NCBI RefSeq assembly: GCF_007954585.1
Contig: NZ_CP042382.1
Coordinates: 248,001-312,000, forward strand
From: Pistricoccus aurantiacus
GTDB taxonomy: Bacteria; Pseudomonadota; Gammaproteobacteria; Pseudomonadales; Halomonadaceae
Length of the DNA: 64,000 nt
Reading direction: 5' to 3'
A program made the position numbers and the translations under genes. Within the stretch, counting starts at the first letter, position 1; each line of letters starts with the position of its first letter. Of this stretch, positions 47,923 to 57,699 are shown piece after piece. The notes below the pieces were generated by a model, which did not search any database, was not told where the DNA came from, and worked only from the letters and a program-made list of their open reading frames with translations.

Positions 47923-49194
47923 ATGAAAAAAGAAACCATCAGCGTACATGCTGGCTACGCGGGTGACCCAACCAGCCACGCTTGCGCGGTGCCGATCTAC
48001 CAGACTGTCGCCTACGAGTTCGACAACGCCCAGCACGGAGCGGACCTGTTCAACCTGGACGTGCCGGGCAACATCTACGCGCGCATCATGAACCCTACCT
48101 GGGACGTGCTGGAGCAGCGGGTCGCCGCTTTGGAAGGCGGTATCGCCGCCCTGGCCACTTCCGCCGGCAGCGCCGCCATCCATTACGCCATTCTGACCAT
48201 CGCGTCAGCCGGCGACAATATCGTTACCACCCCGCAGCTCTACGGCGGCACCTATACCTTGTTCGCTCATATGCTGCCGAGCCTGGGTATCGAGGTGCGT
48301 TTCGCCGAGACGGATCAGGCGGCGGATATCGGCGGGCTGATCGACACTCGCACCAAGGCGGTATTCTGCGAGACCATCGGCAATCCTGCGGGCAACATCG
48401 TCGATATCGAACCTATCGCTCAGGTGGCGCATAGTCATGGCGTACCGCTGATCGTCGACAACACCGTGGCCACCCCGGCGCTGCTCAACCCCATCGAATT
48501 CGGGGCGGATATCGTCGTGCATTCCTTGACCAAGTACATGGGCGGACACGGCAACTCCCTGGGTGGAATCATCGTCGATTCCGGCAAGTTTCCCTGGGCG
48601 GAGCACGCGGAGCGCTTTGCGGTGCTCAACCAGCCGGAGCCCGCCTATCACGGCGTGATCTATACCCAGCAGTTCGGCGAGGCGGCCTTTGTTGCCCGAG
48701 CGCGCACGGTGCCGCTGCGTAATACCGGCTCGGCCCTTTCGCCGATCAATGCTTTCCTGCTGCTGCAGGGTATCGAAACCCTGCCCCTGAGAATGGAACG
48801 CCACTGCGAAAATGCCATGGCGGTAGCCCGCTATCTGCAAAAGCACCCCAAGGTGGAATGGGTCAGCTACGCCGGCCTAGAGGATCATCCGCATCATGAA
48901 TTAGCCAGGAAATACCTGGGCGGCAGGCCGTCGTCGCTGTTGACCTTCGGCATTCAGGGCGGCTTCGAGGCGGGGGTGAAATTCTACGATGCCCTCAAGC
49001 TGATCAAACGCCTGGTCAATATCGGCGACACTCGCAGCCTGGCCTGTCATCCGGCATCTACTACCCATCGCCAGTTGAGCGAGAACGAGCTGAAGAGCGC
49101 CGGAATCAGCCAGGAGATGCTGCGGCTGTGCATTGGCATCGAGCATATCGACGACATTATCGAGGATCTGGAACAGGCGTTTGCCGAAGTGTAA
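47923..49194 (+). CDS. metY: O-acetylhomoserine sulfhydrylase / aminocarboxypropyltransferase
   Basis: PLP enzyme of the Cys/Met metabolism family, making homocysteine (or methionine) from O-acetylhomoserine and sulfide. 423 residues, the usual MetY length and longer than MetB/MetC. PLP lysine in HSLTKYMGGHGNSLGG; substrate-binding region YARIMNPTWDVLEQRVAALEGG; ATSAGSAAIHYAI. GGGGA precedes the ATG at 47923; a TTG at 47908 is less likely. Together with metE it supports a direct sulfhydrylation route for methionine. Confidence 0.93.
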   Translation: MKKETISVHAGYAGDPTSHACAVPIYQTVAYEFDNAQHGADLFNLDVPGNIYARIMNPTWDVLEQRVAALEGGIAALATSAGSAAIHYAILTIASAGDNIVTTPQLYGGTYTLFAHMLPSLGIEVRFAETDQAADIGGLIDTRTKAVFCETIGNPAGNIVDIEPIAQVAHSHGVPLIVDNTVATPALLNPIEFGADIVVHSLTKYMGGHGNSLGGIIVDSGKFPWAEHAERFAVLNQPEPAYHGVIYTQQFGEAAFVARARTVPLRNTGSALSPINAFLLLQGIETLPLRMERHCENAMAVARYLQKHPKVEWVSYAGLEDHPHHELARKYLGGRPSSLLTFGIQGGFEAGVKFYDALKLIKRLVNIGDTRSLACHPASTTHRQLSENELKSAGISQEMLRLCIGIEHIDDIIEDLEQAFAEV

Positions 49195-49200
49195 CTTCCC

Positions 49201-50322
49201 TCATGCCTGGGGTGGCGGCTGGGACGTATCGAAGGCCACGCTTCTGACCAGCGCCACTACCCGCATGCCTTTCTTCAGACGCATTTCATCGAAGGACTTG
49301 CGGGTCAATCTGGCACGCAAGGCCTGACCGTTCGTGCCACCCATACCGTTCAGCTTCAGGCGCAGCTCCACGGCGCTGGTGCCCGGTTCGCTATCACCGA
49401 CCTCTTCGATAACGGCGGCGATCTGATTGCGATAACTTATGGCGGGAGAAGACGCCAAGGCCAACGCCACGTCCCGCACCGGAATACGCAGTCGTAGCCG
49501 TGTGCCCAAATCGACATTCAATCGCGGCAGGGTCAATTGCTGCCCATCGGCGAGGCGTAGATAGCTCAGCGCATAGCTCGCGTCATGGCCCACCACCCAC
49601 GCATCAAGTACGGAAATCGCATCGAAACCGCCCAGGTGCTCGGTCAAATCGAAACGCATCAACAGCCGCTCTAGACGATCGTGAGCGCGAATTTTTCCCT
49701 GATCGATGATCGCCAGGTCATCGGCGATGGCGCTGAGTTCCTGGGGGTCGTGGCTGACGTAGAGAATGGGAATGTCGATTTCCCTGGCAAGCCGCAGAAT
49801 ATAGTGCAGCAGCTCCTGCTTGCGGGCGCCGTCAAGCCCGGTCAGTGGCTCGTCCATCAACAGCATGCGTGGCGCGGAGAGCAGCGCCCGGCCTATTGCC
49901 ACCCGACGCGCCTCGCCGCCGGACAAGGTGCCGGGAAAGCGCTCCAGCAGGAATTCGATGCCAAGCAGCTCGACGATGCTCGCAAAACGGGATCGGGCAG
50001 CGGTAGGCATGCCGTAAGTGAGATTGCCGCGCACCCGATAGTGGGGAAACAGCCGCGCCTCCTGGAACACCACGCCGAGTTGCCGCCTGTGAGGCGGTAC
50101 CCAGCGGCCTTGCGCGGCGTCAAAGAAGACGTCGTCATGAATGGCGATACGCCCCTCATCCGGCCGATCCAGCCCGGCAATCAGTCGCAGCAGACTGGTC
50201 TTGCCGCTCCCCGAAACGCCGAACAGAGCGGTGATACCGCTGGCTGGAATCTCGAGGGCTGCTTCCAGCCGCAGACAGCCCAACTGCTTGACCACATCAC
50301 AGGTCAAACCGTTAGCGGTCAT
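49201..50322 (-). CDS. modC: Molybdate ABC transporter ATP-binding protein
   Basis: ATPase subunit of molybdate import. 373 residues: Walker A GVSGSGKTSLL, Q-loop VVFQEARLFPHYRV, signature LSGGEARRVAIGRAL, Walker B MLLMDEPLTGLD, and a C-terminal TOBE/Mop-type domain (about 295-365) as in ModC. The permease (modB) and binding-protein (modA) genes are not in the window. It starts 3 bp after ffh on the same strand, so it may be read through from ffh. Confidence 0.9.
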   Translation of the reverse strand: MTANGLTCDVVKQLGCLRLEAALEIPASGITALFGVSGSGKTSLLRLIAGLDRPDEGRIAIHDDVFFDAAQGRWVPPHRRQLGVVFQEARLFPHYRVRGNLTYGMPTAARSRFASIVELLGIEFLLERFPGTLSGGEARRVAIGRALLSAPRMLLMDEPLTGLDGARKQELLHYILRLAREIDIPILYVSHDPQELSAIADDLAIIDQGKIRAHDRLERLLMRFDLTEHLGGFDAISVLDAWVVGHDASYALSYLRLADGQQLTLPRLNVDLGTRLRLRIPVRDVALALASSPAISYRNQIAAVIEEVGDSEPGTSAVELRLKLNGMGGTNGQALRARLTRKSFDEMRLKKGMRVVALVRSVAFDTSQPPPQA

Positions 50323-50325
50323 GCT

Positions 50326-51744
50326 CTATCGCCGAGGGAAACCGCCGGGGCCTCCCATGCCGCCGGGCCCACCCATACCGCCGGGCCCGCCCGGGCCACC
50401 GCTCCCCATCATGCCGGACATGCCGCGCATCATCTTTTGCATGCCGCCTTTCTTGGAGGCTTTCTTCATCACCTTTTGCATCTGCTTGTGCTGCTTGAGC
50501 AGACGATTGAGATCGGGAATCTGCAAGCCGGCGCCGGCGGCGATGCGCCGCTTGCGGGAACCGTTGATGATTTCCGGCTTGCGCCGCTCCTTGGGAGTCA
50601 TGGAGTTGATCAGCGCTTCGAGCTTGCCCAGTTCCTTCTCCGGTCCCGGCCCCTGAGCCATTTCCGCCATCTGCCCCATGCCGGGCAGCTTGCTCATCAA
50701 GCCGCCCATGCCGCCCATCTTCTTGAGCTGCTGCAGCTGATCGCGAAAATCTTCCAGATCGAAGCCGTCGCCCTTCTTGACCTTTTTCGCCAGTCGCTCC
50801 GCCTGACGCTTGTCAACGGTGCGCTCGGCTTCCTCGATCAGCGACAGCATGTCGCCCATGCCGAGAATCCGCGAGGCGATCCGGTCCGGGTGGAAAGGCT
50901 CCAGGGCGTCGACCTTCTCGCCCACGCCCATGAACTTGATCGGCTTGCCGGTGATATGTCGCACGGACAGCGCGGCGCCGCCGCGAGCGTCGCCGTCCGC
51001 CTTGGTGAGAATCACCCCGGTCAGCGGCAGCGCCTCGTGGAAGGCCTTGGCAGTATTGGCCGCGTCCTGACCGGTCATGGCGTCGACCACGAACAGGGTT
51101 TCCTGAGGCGCGCAGGCCTTATGCAGCGCCTGGATCTCGTTCATCATGTCCGTATCGACATGCAGGCGACCGGCGGTATCGACGATCACCACGTCATGAA
51201 ACTGGATCTTGGCGTGCTTCAGCGCCCCCTGAGCGATGGCCACCGGCTTTTGATCACTGCTGGATGGGAAGAAATCAACGCTGACTTCCCGGGCCAGGGT
51301 CTCGAGCTGGTCGATGGCCGCCGGACGGTAGATGTCAGTGGAAACCACTAGTACTTTCTTCTTCTCGCGCTCACGCAGATAGCGCGCCAGCTTGGCCACG
51401 GAAGTGGTCTTGCCCGCCCCTTGCAGGCCCGCTAGCAGGATGACCGAGGGCGAGCCCTTGAGGGAAAGGCCTTCATTGGCCTCGCCCATGATCGCCTCGA
51501 GTTCCTGCTGGACGATCTTGACAAACTGCTGGCCCGGCGAAAGGCTACGTGACACTTCTTGGCCCACGGCGCGCTCGCGCACTCGCTCGATGAACGCCTT
51601 GACCACCGGCAGCGCAACATCTGCTTCCAGCAGGGCGCGGCGAACCTCGCGCAGAGTTTCCTTGATATTATCCTCGGTCAGCTTGGCCTGACCGCTGATG
51701 GATTTCAGCGTCCTGGATAAACGCTCTGTCAAACTATCGAACAT
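50326..51744 (-). CDS. ffh: Signal recognition particle protein Ffh
   Basis: SRP54-type GTPase that binds 4.5S RNA and signal sequences. 472 residues: N-domain, G-domain with GLQGAGKTTSVAKLA (G1), DTAGRLHVD (G3) and TKADGDARGGAAL, and a Met-rich M-domain with GSRKRRIAAGAG. The C-terminus adds a Gly/Met/Pro-rich tail of short GGPGGM units beyond the conserved M-domain. It is divergent from ypjD, the usual gammaproteobacterial arrangement. Confidence 0.96.
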   Translation of the reverse strand: MFDSLTERLSRTLKSISGQAKLTEDNIKETLREVRRALLEADVALPVVKAFIERVRERAVGQEVSRSLSPGQQFVKIVQQELEAIMGEANEGLSLKGSPSVILLAGLQGAGKTTSVAKLARYLREREKKKVLVVSTDIYRPAAIDQLETLAREVSVDFFPSSSDQKPVAIAQGALKHAKIQFHDVVIVDTAGRLHVDTDMMNEIQALHKACAPQETLFVVDAMTGQDAANTAKAFHEALPLTGVILTKADGDARGGAALSVRHITGKPIKFMGVGEKVDALEPFHPDRIASRILGMGDMLSLIEEAERTVDKRQAERLAKKVKKGDGFDLEDFRDQLQQLKKMGGMGGLMSKLPGMGQMAEMAQGPGPEKELGKLEALINSMTPKERRKPEIINGSRKRRIAAGAGLQIPDLNRLLKQHKQMQKVMKKASKKGGMQKMMRGMSGMMGSGGPGGPGGMGGPGGMGGPGGFPRR

Positions 51745-51976
51745 GGGGCCTCTCCGGCAGAACTAGCCTTGGCTTTGGCAAAAATTATACGCACAAGCGC
51801 CACGAGTCTCCATCCTCGGTTACTCACGAGAGAAAGCCTTGACCATGCTCGACAGCAACGGCTGTGCTTTGGGTGGGCGATGCCGAGCGGATTCGTTATA
51901 GTCGTCATAACTGCGGCACTCAACAACGCTTTCTCATCAGTATGGCGCCAGGTTTACGGCGCACGGACATCGATCA

Positions 51977-52777
51977 ATGCAGGCGCTACCCTTTGCCCTC
52001 GTGGCTATCATTTTCTATCTCGGCGCGGCCTCCTGGCAGGCGCTGACCCTATTCCGGCGCGTTCCTCGGCGTCCCGCCCTGGTACGCGGCGTCGGACTGC
52101 TCGCGGTGATCTGTCATACCCTGGTCATCGCCGTGCTGTTGCACCAGACCCAAGGTACCTGGCTCGGCCTGGCGCCCAGTCTGATCACCATCAGCGCGCT
52201 GATCGCGGTATTGCTGCTGCTCATGAGTCTGGCCAAGCCGGTTCTCAACGCCGCCATCGGCCTGTTCCCCCTGGCGGCGGGCTCCCTGCTGCTGGGCTTC
52301 GAACTGCCTTACCATCATCAAGCGGAGGCGATGGAACCAGGTATCGCGCTGCATGCGATCAGTTCGGCGCTGGCCTTCGCCATGCTGGCCATCGCTGCGG
52401 TGCAGGCGGTTCTTCTGGCAGTCCAGAACAGTGCCCTGCGCCATCATCGAATTCGTGGCATCATTCAGGCATTACCGCCGCTGACCACCATGGAGCGGGT
52501 GATGTTCGAACTGATCTGGGTGGGCATGGCGCTGCTTACCCTGTCGATCGTCAGCGGCTTTCTGTTTCTCGATAACGTCTTCGCTCAGCATCTACTGCAC
52601 AAGACGGTGCTGTCTCTCGCCGCCTGGGTCATCCTGGCGGGTCTGCTGGTGGGTCATCACGTGCTGGGCTGGCGCGGCCTCAAGGCGGTACGCTGGACCC
52701 TGGTGGGTTATCTATTGCTGCTGCTGGCGTATTTCGGCAGCAAGTTTGTGCTGGAAATCCTGCTCAATCGCTCCTAG
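51977..52777 (+). CDS. ypjD: YpjD-type cytochrome c assembly (CcsA-fold) membrane protein
   Basis: A 266-residue inner-membrane protein with eight hydrophobic helices, of the CcsA/HemX (cytochrome c assembly) fold. LHAISSALAFAMLAIAAVQAVLL and LLHKTVLSLAAWVILAGLLVGHH contain the conserved histidines. In E. coli the homologous ypjD (corE) is next to ffh and corB-like yfjD, as here, and has been linked to Co2+/Mg2+ flux; direct function is uncertain. Confidence 0.87.
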   Translation: MQALPFALVAIIFYLGAASWQALTLFRRVPRRPALVRGVGLLAVICHTLVIAVLLHQTQGTWLGLAPSLITISALIAVLLLLMSLAKPVLNAAIGLFPLAAGSLLLGFELPYHHQAEAMEPGIALHAISSALAFAMLAIAAVQAVLLAVQNSALRHHRIRGIIQALPPLTTMERVMFELIWVGMALLTLSIVSGFLFLDNVFAQHLLHKTVLSLAAWVILAGLLVGHHVLGWRGLKAVRWTLVGYLLLLLAYFGSKFVLEILLNRS

Positions 52778-52854
52778 GCAGCGGGCAATCGTCTTGACAC
52801 TGCCCGGGGGAATCCCTAAAAACTAGATGACATGTCATAAAGGATCCATCCATC

Positions 52855-54138
52855 TTGAGCGACGACTTCCCACTGGGACTGCTGTCTGGCCTACTCTTGC
52901 TGCTTATCTGTTTATCGGCGTTCTTCTCGAGTTCCGAAACCGGCATGATGTCGATAAACCGCTATCGTCTGAGCCATCAGGCCAATACCGGCAAGCGTGC
53001 CGCTCAACGGGTAATGCGGCTGCTGGCCCGACCGGATCGTCTGATCGGCGTCATCCTGATCGGCAACAACTTCGTCAACAATCTGGCGGCCTCCATCGCC
53101 ACCATCATCGCGATCCATTATTTCGGCGACGTATCCGGCCCTGCCATCGCCACCCTGTCCCTGACCATCGTGGTACTGATCTTCGCGGAGGTCTCCCCCA
53201 AGACCTACGCCGCCATAAAGCCCGAACGCATCGCCTACCCGGCTTCCGTGGCGCTAGGGCCCTTGCTCAAGCTGCTCTATCCACTGGTGTGGCTGGTGAA
53301 CATAATTTCCAACGGCCTGCTGAGACTGATCGGCGTCAAGAACGTGGCGGGAGACACCGGCCATCTGACCCGTGACGAACTGCGTACCGTGGTGCACGAA
53401 GCCGGGACCATGATTCCTCGCCGCCACCAGGCCATGCTGCTATCGATCCTCGATTTGGAAAACGTCACTGTCAACGACATCATGGTGCCCCGTCACGAGG
53501 TATCGGGCATCGATCTCGAGGACGATCTGGATACCATTCTGGGACAGATTCGCACCAGCCAACATACCCGGATTCCTGTCTACAAGGGCAATATCAATAA
53601 CATCATCGGCATGCTGCACCTGCGTAACGCCGCGCGTTTTCTATCCAAGAAGGAAGTCACCAAGGCGGCGATCGTCCAGGAGGCTAGGGAGCCTTACTTC
53701 ATTCCCGAATCCACGCCGCTGCATACCCAACTGCTCAACTTCCAGCAGCAGAAGCGCCGTATCGGCATCGTGGTGGATGAATACGGCGATATCGAGGGCC
53801 TGGTGACGCTTGAGGATATCCTCGAGGAAATCGTCGGCGAGTTCACCACCGACGTGGCCGGCATGCATCAGGAGGTGCATCTTCAGGACGACGGCAGCTA
53901 TCTGATCGAAGGCACCGCCAGCATCCGCGATGTTAACAAAGCCTTGGGCTGGCAGCTGCCTACAGACGGCCCCAAGACCTTGAACGGCTTGATTCTCGAG
54001 CACCTGGAAGCCTTTCCCCATGGTCCGGCGTGCCTGCAGATCGGCCAGACACGCCTGGAAATCGTCGAGGTCAAGAACAAGTTCATCACCGCGGCGCGTT
54101 GCTGGCCCGTGAAAAGACGCCCCGCCAAGCGTGACTAG
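52855..54138 (+). CDS. corB: CorB/CNNM-type transporter (DUF21-CBS-CorC)
   Basis: A 427-residue protein: N-terminal DUF21 membrane domain (about 1-150; FFSSSETGMMSINRYRL and LIGNNFVNNLAASIATI), a CBS pair (about 200-330; VNDIMVPRHEVSGID, GIVVDEYGDIEGLVTLEDILEEIVGEF) and a C-terminal CorC_HlyC domain. These features define CNNM/CorB-type Mg2+ transporters. The start is a TTG at 52855: a TGA lies 27 bp upstream in frame with no other start between, and AAGGAT lies about 10 nt before it. It follows ypjD. Confidence 0.9.
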   Translation: MSDDFPLGLLSGLLLLLICLSAFFSSSETGMMSINRYRLSHQANTGKRAAQRVMRLLARPDRLIGVILIGNNFVNNLAASIATIIAIHYFGDVSGPAIATLSLTIVVLIFAEVSPKTYAAIKPERIAYPASVALGPLLKLLYPLVWLVNIISNGLLRLIGVKNVAGDTGHLTRDELRTVVHEAGTMIPRRHQAMLLSILDLENVTVNDIMVPRHEVSGIDLEDDLDTILGQIRTSQHTRIPVYKGNINNIIGMLHLRNAARFLSKKEVTKAAIVQEAREPYFIPESTPLHTQLLNFQQQKRRIGIVVDEYGDIEGLVTLEDILEEIVGEFTTDVAGMHQEVHLQDDGSYLIEGTASIRDVNKALGWQLPTDGPKTLNGLILEHLEAFPHGPACLQIGQTRLEIVEVKNKFITAARCWPVKRRPAKRD

Positions 54139-54156
54139 CCAAGTCCCTTCTTTAGA

Positions 54157-55710
54157 TCAAGGGCCTTCATGCGCTTCCTGCGGATGCCGCCGTTCGCTGC
54201 GACTGGCCAAGGCGTTCAGAGCGTTGACATAGGCCTTGGCGGAGGCGATGACGATATCCGTATCCGCTCCCAGACCGTTGACGATTCGCCCGCCGCGTTG
54301 CAGCCGAACGGTCACCTCCCCCTGGGAATCCGTGCCGCTGGTAATGGCATTGACCGAATAAAGCTCGAGCTCCGCCTGGCTGTTCGCGACCTGCTCGATG
54401 GCCTTGAAGACCGCATCCACCGGACCGCTGCCCTGGGCGCTTACCATTCGATCCTCGCCGTCCTGCTGCAGGACTACCTGAGCCAGCGGCGTTTCGCCGG
54501 TCTTGGAAGTCACCTCCAGGGAAACCAGCCGAAAGCGCTCCGCTCGTACCGCCGCCCGGGTATCCGTCACCAGGGCCTGCAAGTCCTCATCGAAGATTTC
54601 GTGTTTCTTGTCCGCCAGCTGCTTGAACAGGGCGAAGGCGGCGTTCAGCTCCTCGTCCGAGGCGAAACGCACCCCCAGCTCGTTGAGCCGCGAGCGAAAG
54701 GCGTTGCGCCCCGAGTGTTTGCCCAGCACGATGGCGTTGGTATGCCAGCCCACGTCTTCTGCAGCCATGATCTCGTAGGTTTCCCGGTGCTTGAGCACAC
54801 CGTCCTGATGAATGCCGGATTCGTGAGCGAAGGCGTTCTTGCCGACGATGGCCTTGTTGGGCTGTACGGGAAAGCCGGTGATCGTCGAGACCAGCCGCGA
54901 GGCGGGCACGATATATCGGGTCTCGATACGGGTATCTACCTCGAGAATATCCTGGCGAGTACGCACCGCCATGACGATCTCCTCGAGGGAGGCGTTGCCC
55001 GCCCGCTCTCCCAGGCCATTGATGGTGCATTCCACCTGACGGGCGCCGGCGGTCACCGCGGACAGGGAATTGGCCACCGCCAGCCCCAGATCGTTATGGC
55101 AGTGCACGGAAAAGACCGCCTTGTCGCTATTGGGCACGCGGCGAATCAGTTCCCCCATCATCTCGCCGAAGGGAATCGGCAAGGCGTAGCCCACCGTGTC
55201 GGGAATGTTGATGGTGCCGGCGCCGGCATCGATGGCCGCCTCGACGATGCGGCACAGAAAATCCAGCTCAGAGCGCCCGGCGTCCTCGCAGGAAAATTCC
55301 ACATCGTCGCAAAGTGAGCGTGCTTTCTTGACCGCCGCTACCGCCCGCTCGATCACCTGGTCCGGTTCCATCTGCAGCTTGTGGCGCATATGAATCGGAC
55401 TGGTGGCGATAAAGGTATGAATACGCCCCCTCGCCGCGCCGGCCAAGGCCCGCCCGGCGGCGTCGATATCCTGTTCGATGGCTCGGGAAAGCGAACAGAC
55501 GACGCTGTCTTTGACCGCCTCCGCCACCGCCTTGACCGCCTCGAAATCCCCGAGACTTGCAGCGGCGAAACCGGCTTCCATCACGTCGACCCGCAGCTTT
55601 TCCAGCATCAGGGCGATGCGTACCTTTTCGTCGCGGTTCATGGAAGCGCCTGGTGACTGTTCCCCGTCGCGCAGGGTGGTATCGAAGATGATCAACGGCT
55701 GCTTGCTCAT
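54157..55710 (-). CDS. leuA: 2-isopropylmalate synthase
   Basis: First enzyme of leucine synthesis: condenses acetyl-CoA with 2-oxoisovalerate. 517 residues. TIM-barrel with [31 protein letters not shown] (metal His) and [15 protein letters not shown]-terminal regulatory (leucine-binding) domain from about residue 390. The ATG at 55710 begins just before the catalytic motif; the open frame continues upstream to 55788 but without family similarity. No other leu genes are in the window. Convergent with corB. Confidence 0.96.
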   Translation of the reverse strand: MSKQPLIIFDTTLRDGEQSPGASMNRDEKVRIALMLEKLRVDVMEAGFAAASLGDFEAVKAVAEAVKDSVVCSLSRAIEQDIDAAGRALAGAARGRIHTFIATSPIHMRHKLQMEPDQVIERAVAAVKKARSLCDDVEFSCEDAGRSELDFLCRIVEAAIDAGAGTINIPDTVGYALPIPFGEMMGELIRRVPNSDKAVFSVHCHNDLGLAVANSLSAVTAGARQVECTINGLGERAGNASLEEIVMAVRTRQDILEVDTRIETRYIVPASRLVSTITGFPVQPNKAIVGKNAFAHESGIHQDGVLKHRETYEIMAAEDVGWHTNAIVLGKHSGRNAFRSRLNELGVRFASDEELNAAFALFKQLADKKHEIFDEDLQALVTDTRAAVRAERFRLVSLEVTSKTGETPLAQVVLQQDGEDRMVSAQGSGPVDAVFKAIEQVANSQAELELYSVNAITSGTDSQGEVTVRLQRGGRIVNGLGADTDIVIASAKAYVNALNALASRSERRHPQEAHEGP

Positions 55711-55741
55711 GGCATCGACTCTCGGCAGATGATGGAAAGTA

Positions 55742-55809
55742 TGAACCAAAAGTGAGGCTGGCGATGTTCGAACCGAAGAGGAGGCCAAGGCTCGGATGAT
55801 TTTGGTTCA
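55742..55809 (-). repeat. Inverted repeat between the acyltransferase gene and leuA
   Basis: TGAACCAAAA (55742-55751) and TTTTGGTTCA (55800-55809) are perfect 10-bp inverted arms 48 bp apart, spanning most of the spacer before leuA. One arm overlaps the stop codon of the upstream gene. It could be a regulatory stem in the leuA leader or a weak terminator; no leader peptide with a start codon was found. Confidence 0.45.
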
Positions 55810-57699
55810 GGATCGTTCTAGCGTAGCCGATGCCGACGACGATACCCACTGCTGAGCCTCCTCCTGAAGAGAGCGAACCCGCCATTCGAGGATTTGTCGC
55901 CGTGCCAGGCGCGGATCGATCGGCTCACCGAAATAGACTCCAACACGAGCGCGAAAGCGCCGCGGAAAGTGCGCCAGCGCCGGACCATGACGATAGGAAG
56001 TCCAGGAACCCCACAGCCCGGCGGTGCCTACCGGCACCACCGGTACCGGATCCCGGGCCAGGATCATGTCCAGGCCCCGACGAAAGGCCTGGGTCTCGCC
56101 GGTGCGGGTCAGACGCCCTTCCGGAAAGAGCATGACCACCTCGCCCTGGCGAAGCGCATCGCTGACTTTCTCCAAGGAGCGCCGCAGGCCGCCCGGGTCT
56201 CGCCGCTCCGAATCCACCGGAATGGCGCCGGCCAGACGAAAGAGCCAGTTCAACCAAGGGGATTCGTAGATCGGCCGATCCATCAGGAAACGCAGCGGTC
56301 GGGGACTTGCGCCGCCCAACACTAAGGCATCCATGAAGCTGACATGATTGCAGATGACCAGGGCGGCACCGCGCGCCGGCACGTGATGGCGTCCTCGGAA
56401 GCGCAGTCGGTAGATCAGATGGATCAGCGCGAATACTCCCAACCGCAGCACCCGTCGCGACCAGCGCAGCATGAAACCGAGCCCCAGCGCCAGCGCAATG
56501 GCGGAAAGTCCCAGCAGATAGTAGCGCAGTTCCAGCCTGTGCAGCCCATAGGCCACGAAACCCGCGGCGAAACCGATGGCCAGAGCGCTGACGATATGGT
56601 TGACGGCAATGGTGCGTGCCCGCAGCTGTTCGTGACTCGTCAGCAGAATCAAGGTATGTAACGGCATGAGATACAACCCGCCTCCCAGGCCGATCAGGAA
56701 GAAGCTCGTCAACAGCGGCCTGGCGGTTTCGATCAGTACCGACGCCGGGGTCTCGACCAGGGGCGGCAGAGGAAGGCCCGCCAGCCATACTCCGGCAAAA
56801 CCGCTCAACAGCGCGCCTAACGGAACCAGGCCCAGTTCCAGGCGTCCGGAGGAAAATCGTACGCAAAGCAGCGCTCCGCTCATGGCGCCAAGCAGCAGTA
56901 ACGACAGGAGCAAACCCGGAGCAGCAAAAAACTGCTTTGGCGAAAAATGGATGGCGCTCAGCGGTATCGCCAGATAGCAGATCGCCAGAAAATAGAAGCC
57001 GCCGATGCCCACCAGAGCGAGCCACCACTGCGGTGCTCGGGCAGCACTACGCATCAATCGTCGAGACCCTCCAAGAGCCGGAGACACTCGTGGATCGCCA
57101 CGACCGGGGGGCTGCCCGCCGATTTGCCCTGCGGTAATACCAAAACTGGTCAGCAGGCTCAGCAGGCCGACACTGGCCAGCACAACCGCACCACTCCGAT
57201 AGGCTTCCGGTTCATTTAGACCGTTCCATAGTCCGCAGCCGACTGCCAGACCAAGCAGCAGAGCGAGCCAGGTGCCCAGGCTCAGCCAGGCGCTGCCACG
57301 TACCAGTTCCGCCGAAGACAGCAGCTGGGCCAGTGACGCCTGAATCACCGGAACGAGCAAGGTCGTTTGAACGCCCAGCAGCGGCAGCAGGAAGTACAAT
57401 GTGAACGGATGATGAAACCACAGCCCTATTGCGGCGATCAGCAACAGCCCCCATTCAAGGGCCTTGAGCCGATGCAGCAAGCGATGTTTGTCGACACGAT
57501 CCGCCAGCTCCCCGCCCCAGGCGGAAAGCAGCAGACTCGGCAGCAGGAAGGCGCTCAAGACGAGACTCGCGACAAGTGACCCGGCCGCCGGCGCGATACT
57601 CCAGGTCATCATGGCCGTCAAGCCAGCGGCGAAGGTGCCCAGGACATAAGTACAGAACAAGGAAACAAAGGTCCGATGAATGAATAACGCTGGCTTCAC
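55807..57699 (-). CDS. LplT-like MFS transporter fused to PlsC-type acyltransferase
   Basis: A 630-residue fusion. Residues about 1-395 form an MFS permease with LplT-like features (SAWGGELADRVDKHRLL), and about 420-630 form a glycerolipid acyltransferase with NHVSFMD (the NHx4D motif) and FPEGRLTRTG. It resembles LplT-Aas proteins that flip and re-acylate lysophospholipids, but lacks the acyl-ACP synthetase third domain of Aas. The start is a GTG at 57699 overlapping the regulator's stop (GTGA). The lysophospholipid role is inferred. Confidence 0.87.
   Translation of the reverse strand: MKPALFIHRTFVSLFCTYVLGTFAAGLTAMMTWSIAPAAGSLVASLVLSAFLLPSLLLSAWGGELADRVDKHRLLHRLKALEWGLLLIAAIGLWFHHPFTLYFLLPLLGVQTTLLVPVIQASLAQLLSSAELVRGSAWLSLGTWLALLLGLAVGCGLWNGLNEPEAYRSGAVVLASVGLLSLLTSFGITAGQIGGQPPGRGDPRVSPALGGSRRLMRSAARAPQWWLALVGIGGFYFLAICYLAIPLSAIHFSPKQFFAAPGLLLSLLLLGAMSGALLCVRFSSGRLELGLVPLGALLSGFAGVWLAGLPLPPLVETPASVLIETARPLLTSFFLIGLGGGLYLMPLHTLILLTSHEQLRARTIAVNHIVSALAIGFAAGFVAYGLHRLELRYYLLGLSAIALALGLGFMLRWSRRVLRLGVFALIHLIYRLRFRGRHHVPARGAALVICNHVSFMDALVLGGASPRPLRFLMDRPIYESPWLNWLFRLAGAIPVDSERRDPGGLRRSLEKVSDALRQGEVVMLFPEGRLTRTGETQAFRRGLDMILARDPVPVVPVGTAGLWGSWTSYRHGPALAHFPRRFRARVGVYFGEPIDPRLARRQILEWRVRSLQEEAQQWVSSSASATLERS

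Noticed and set aside
49681-51351. Long + strand frame across modC and ffh
   Set aside because: Runs antisense through two well-supported genes, ignoring their boundary; no motif seen.
55711-55809. Leucine leader peptide before leuA
   Set aside because: A frame with several Leu codons exists, but no start codon with a ribosome site lies within the spacer and there is no T-tract terminator.
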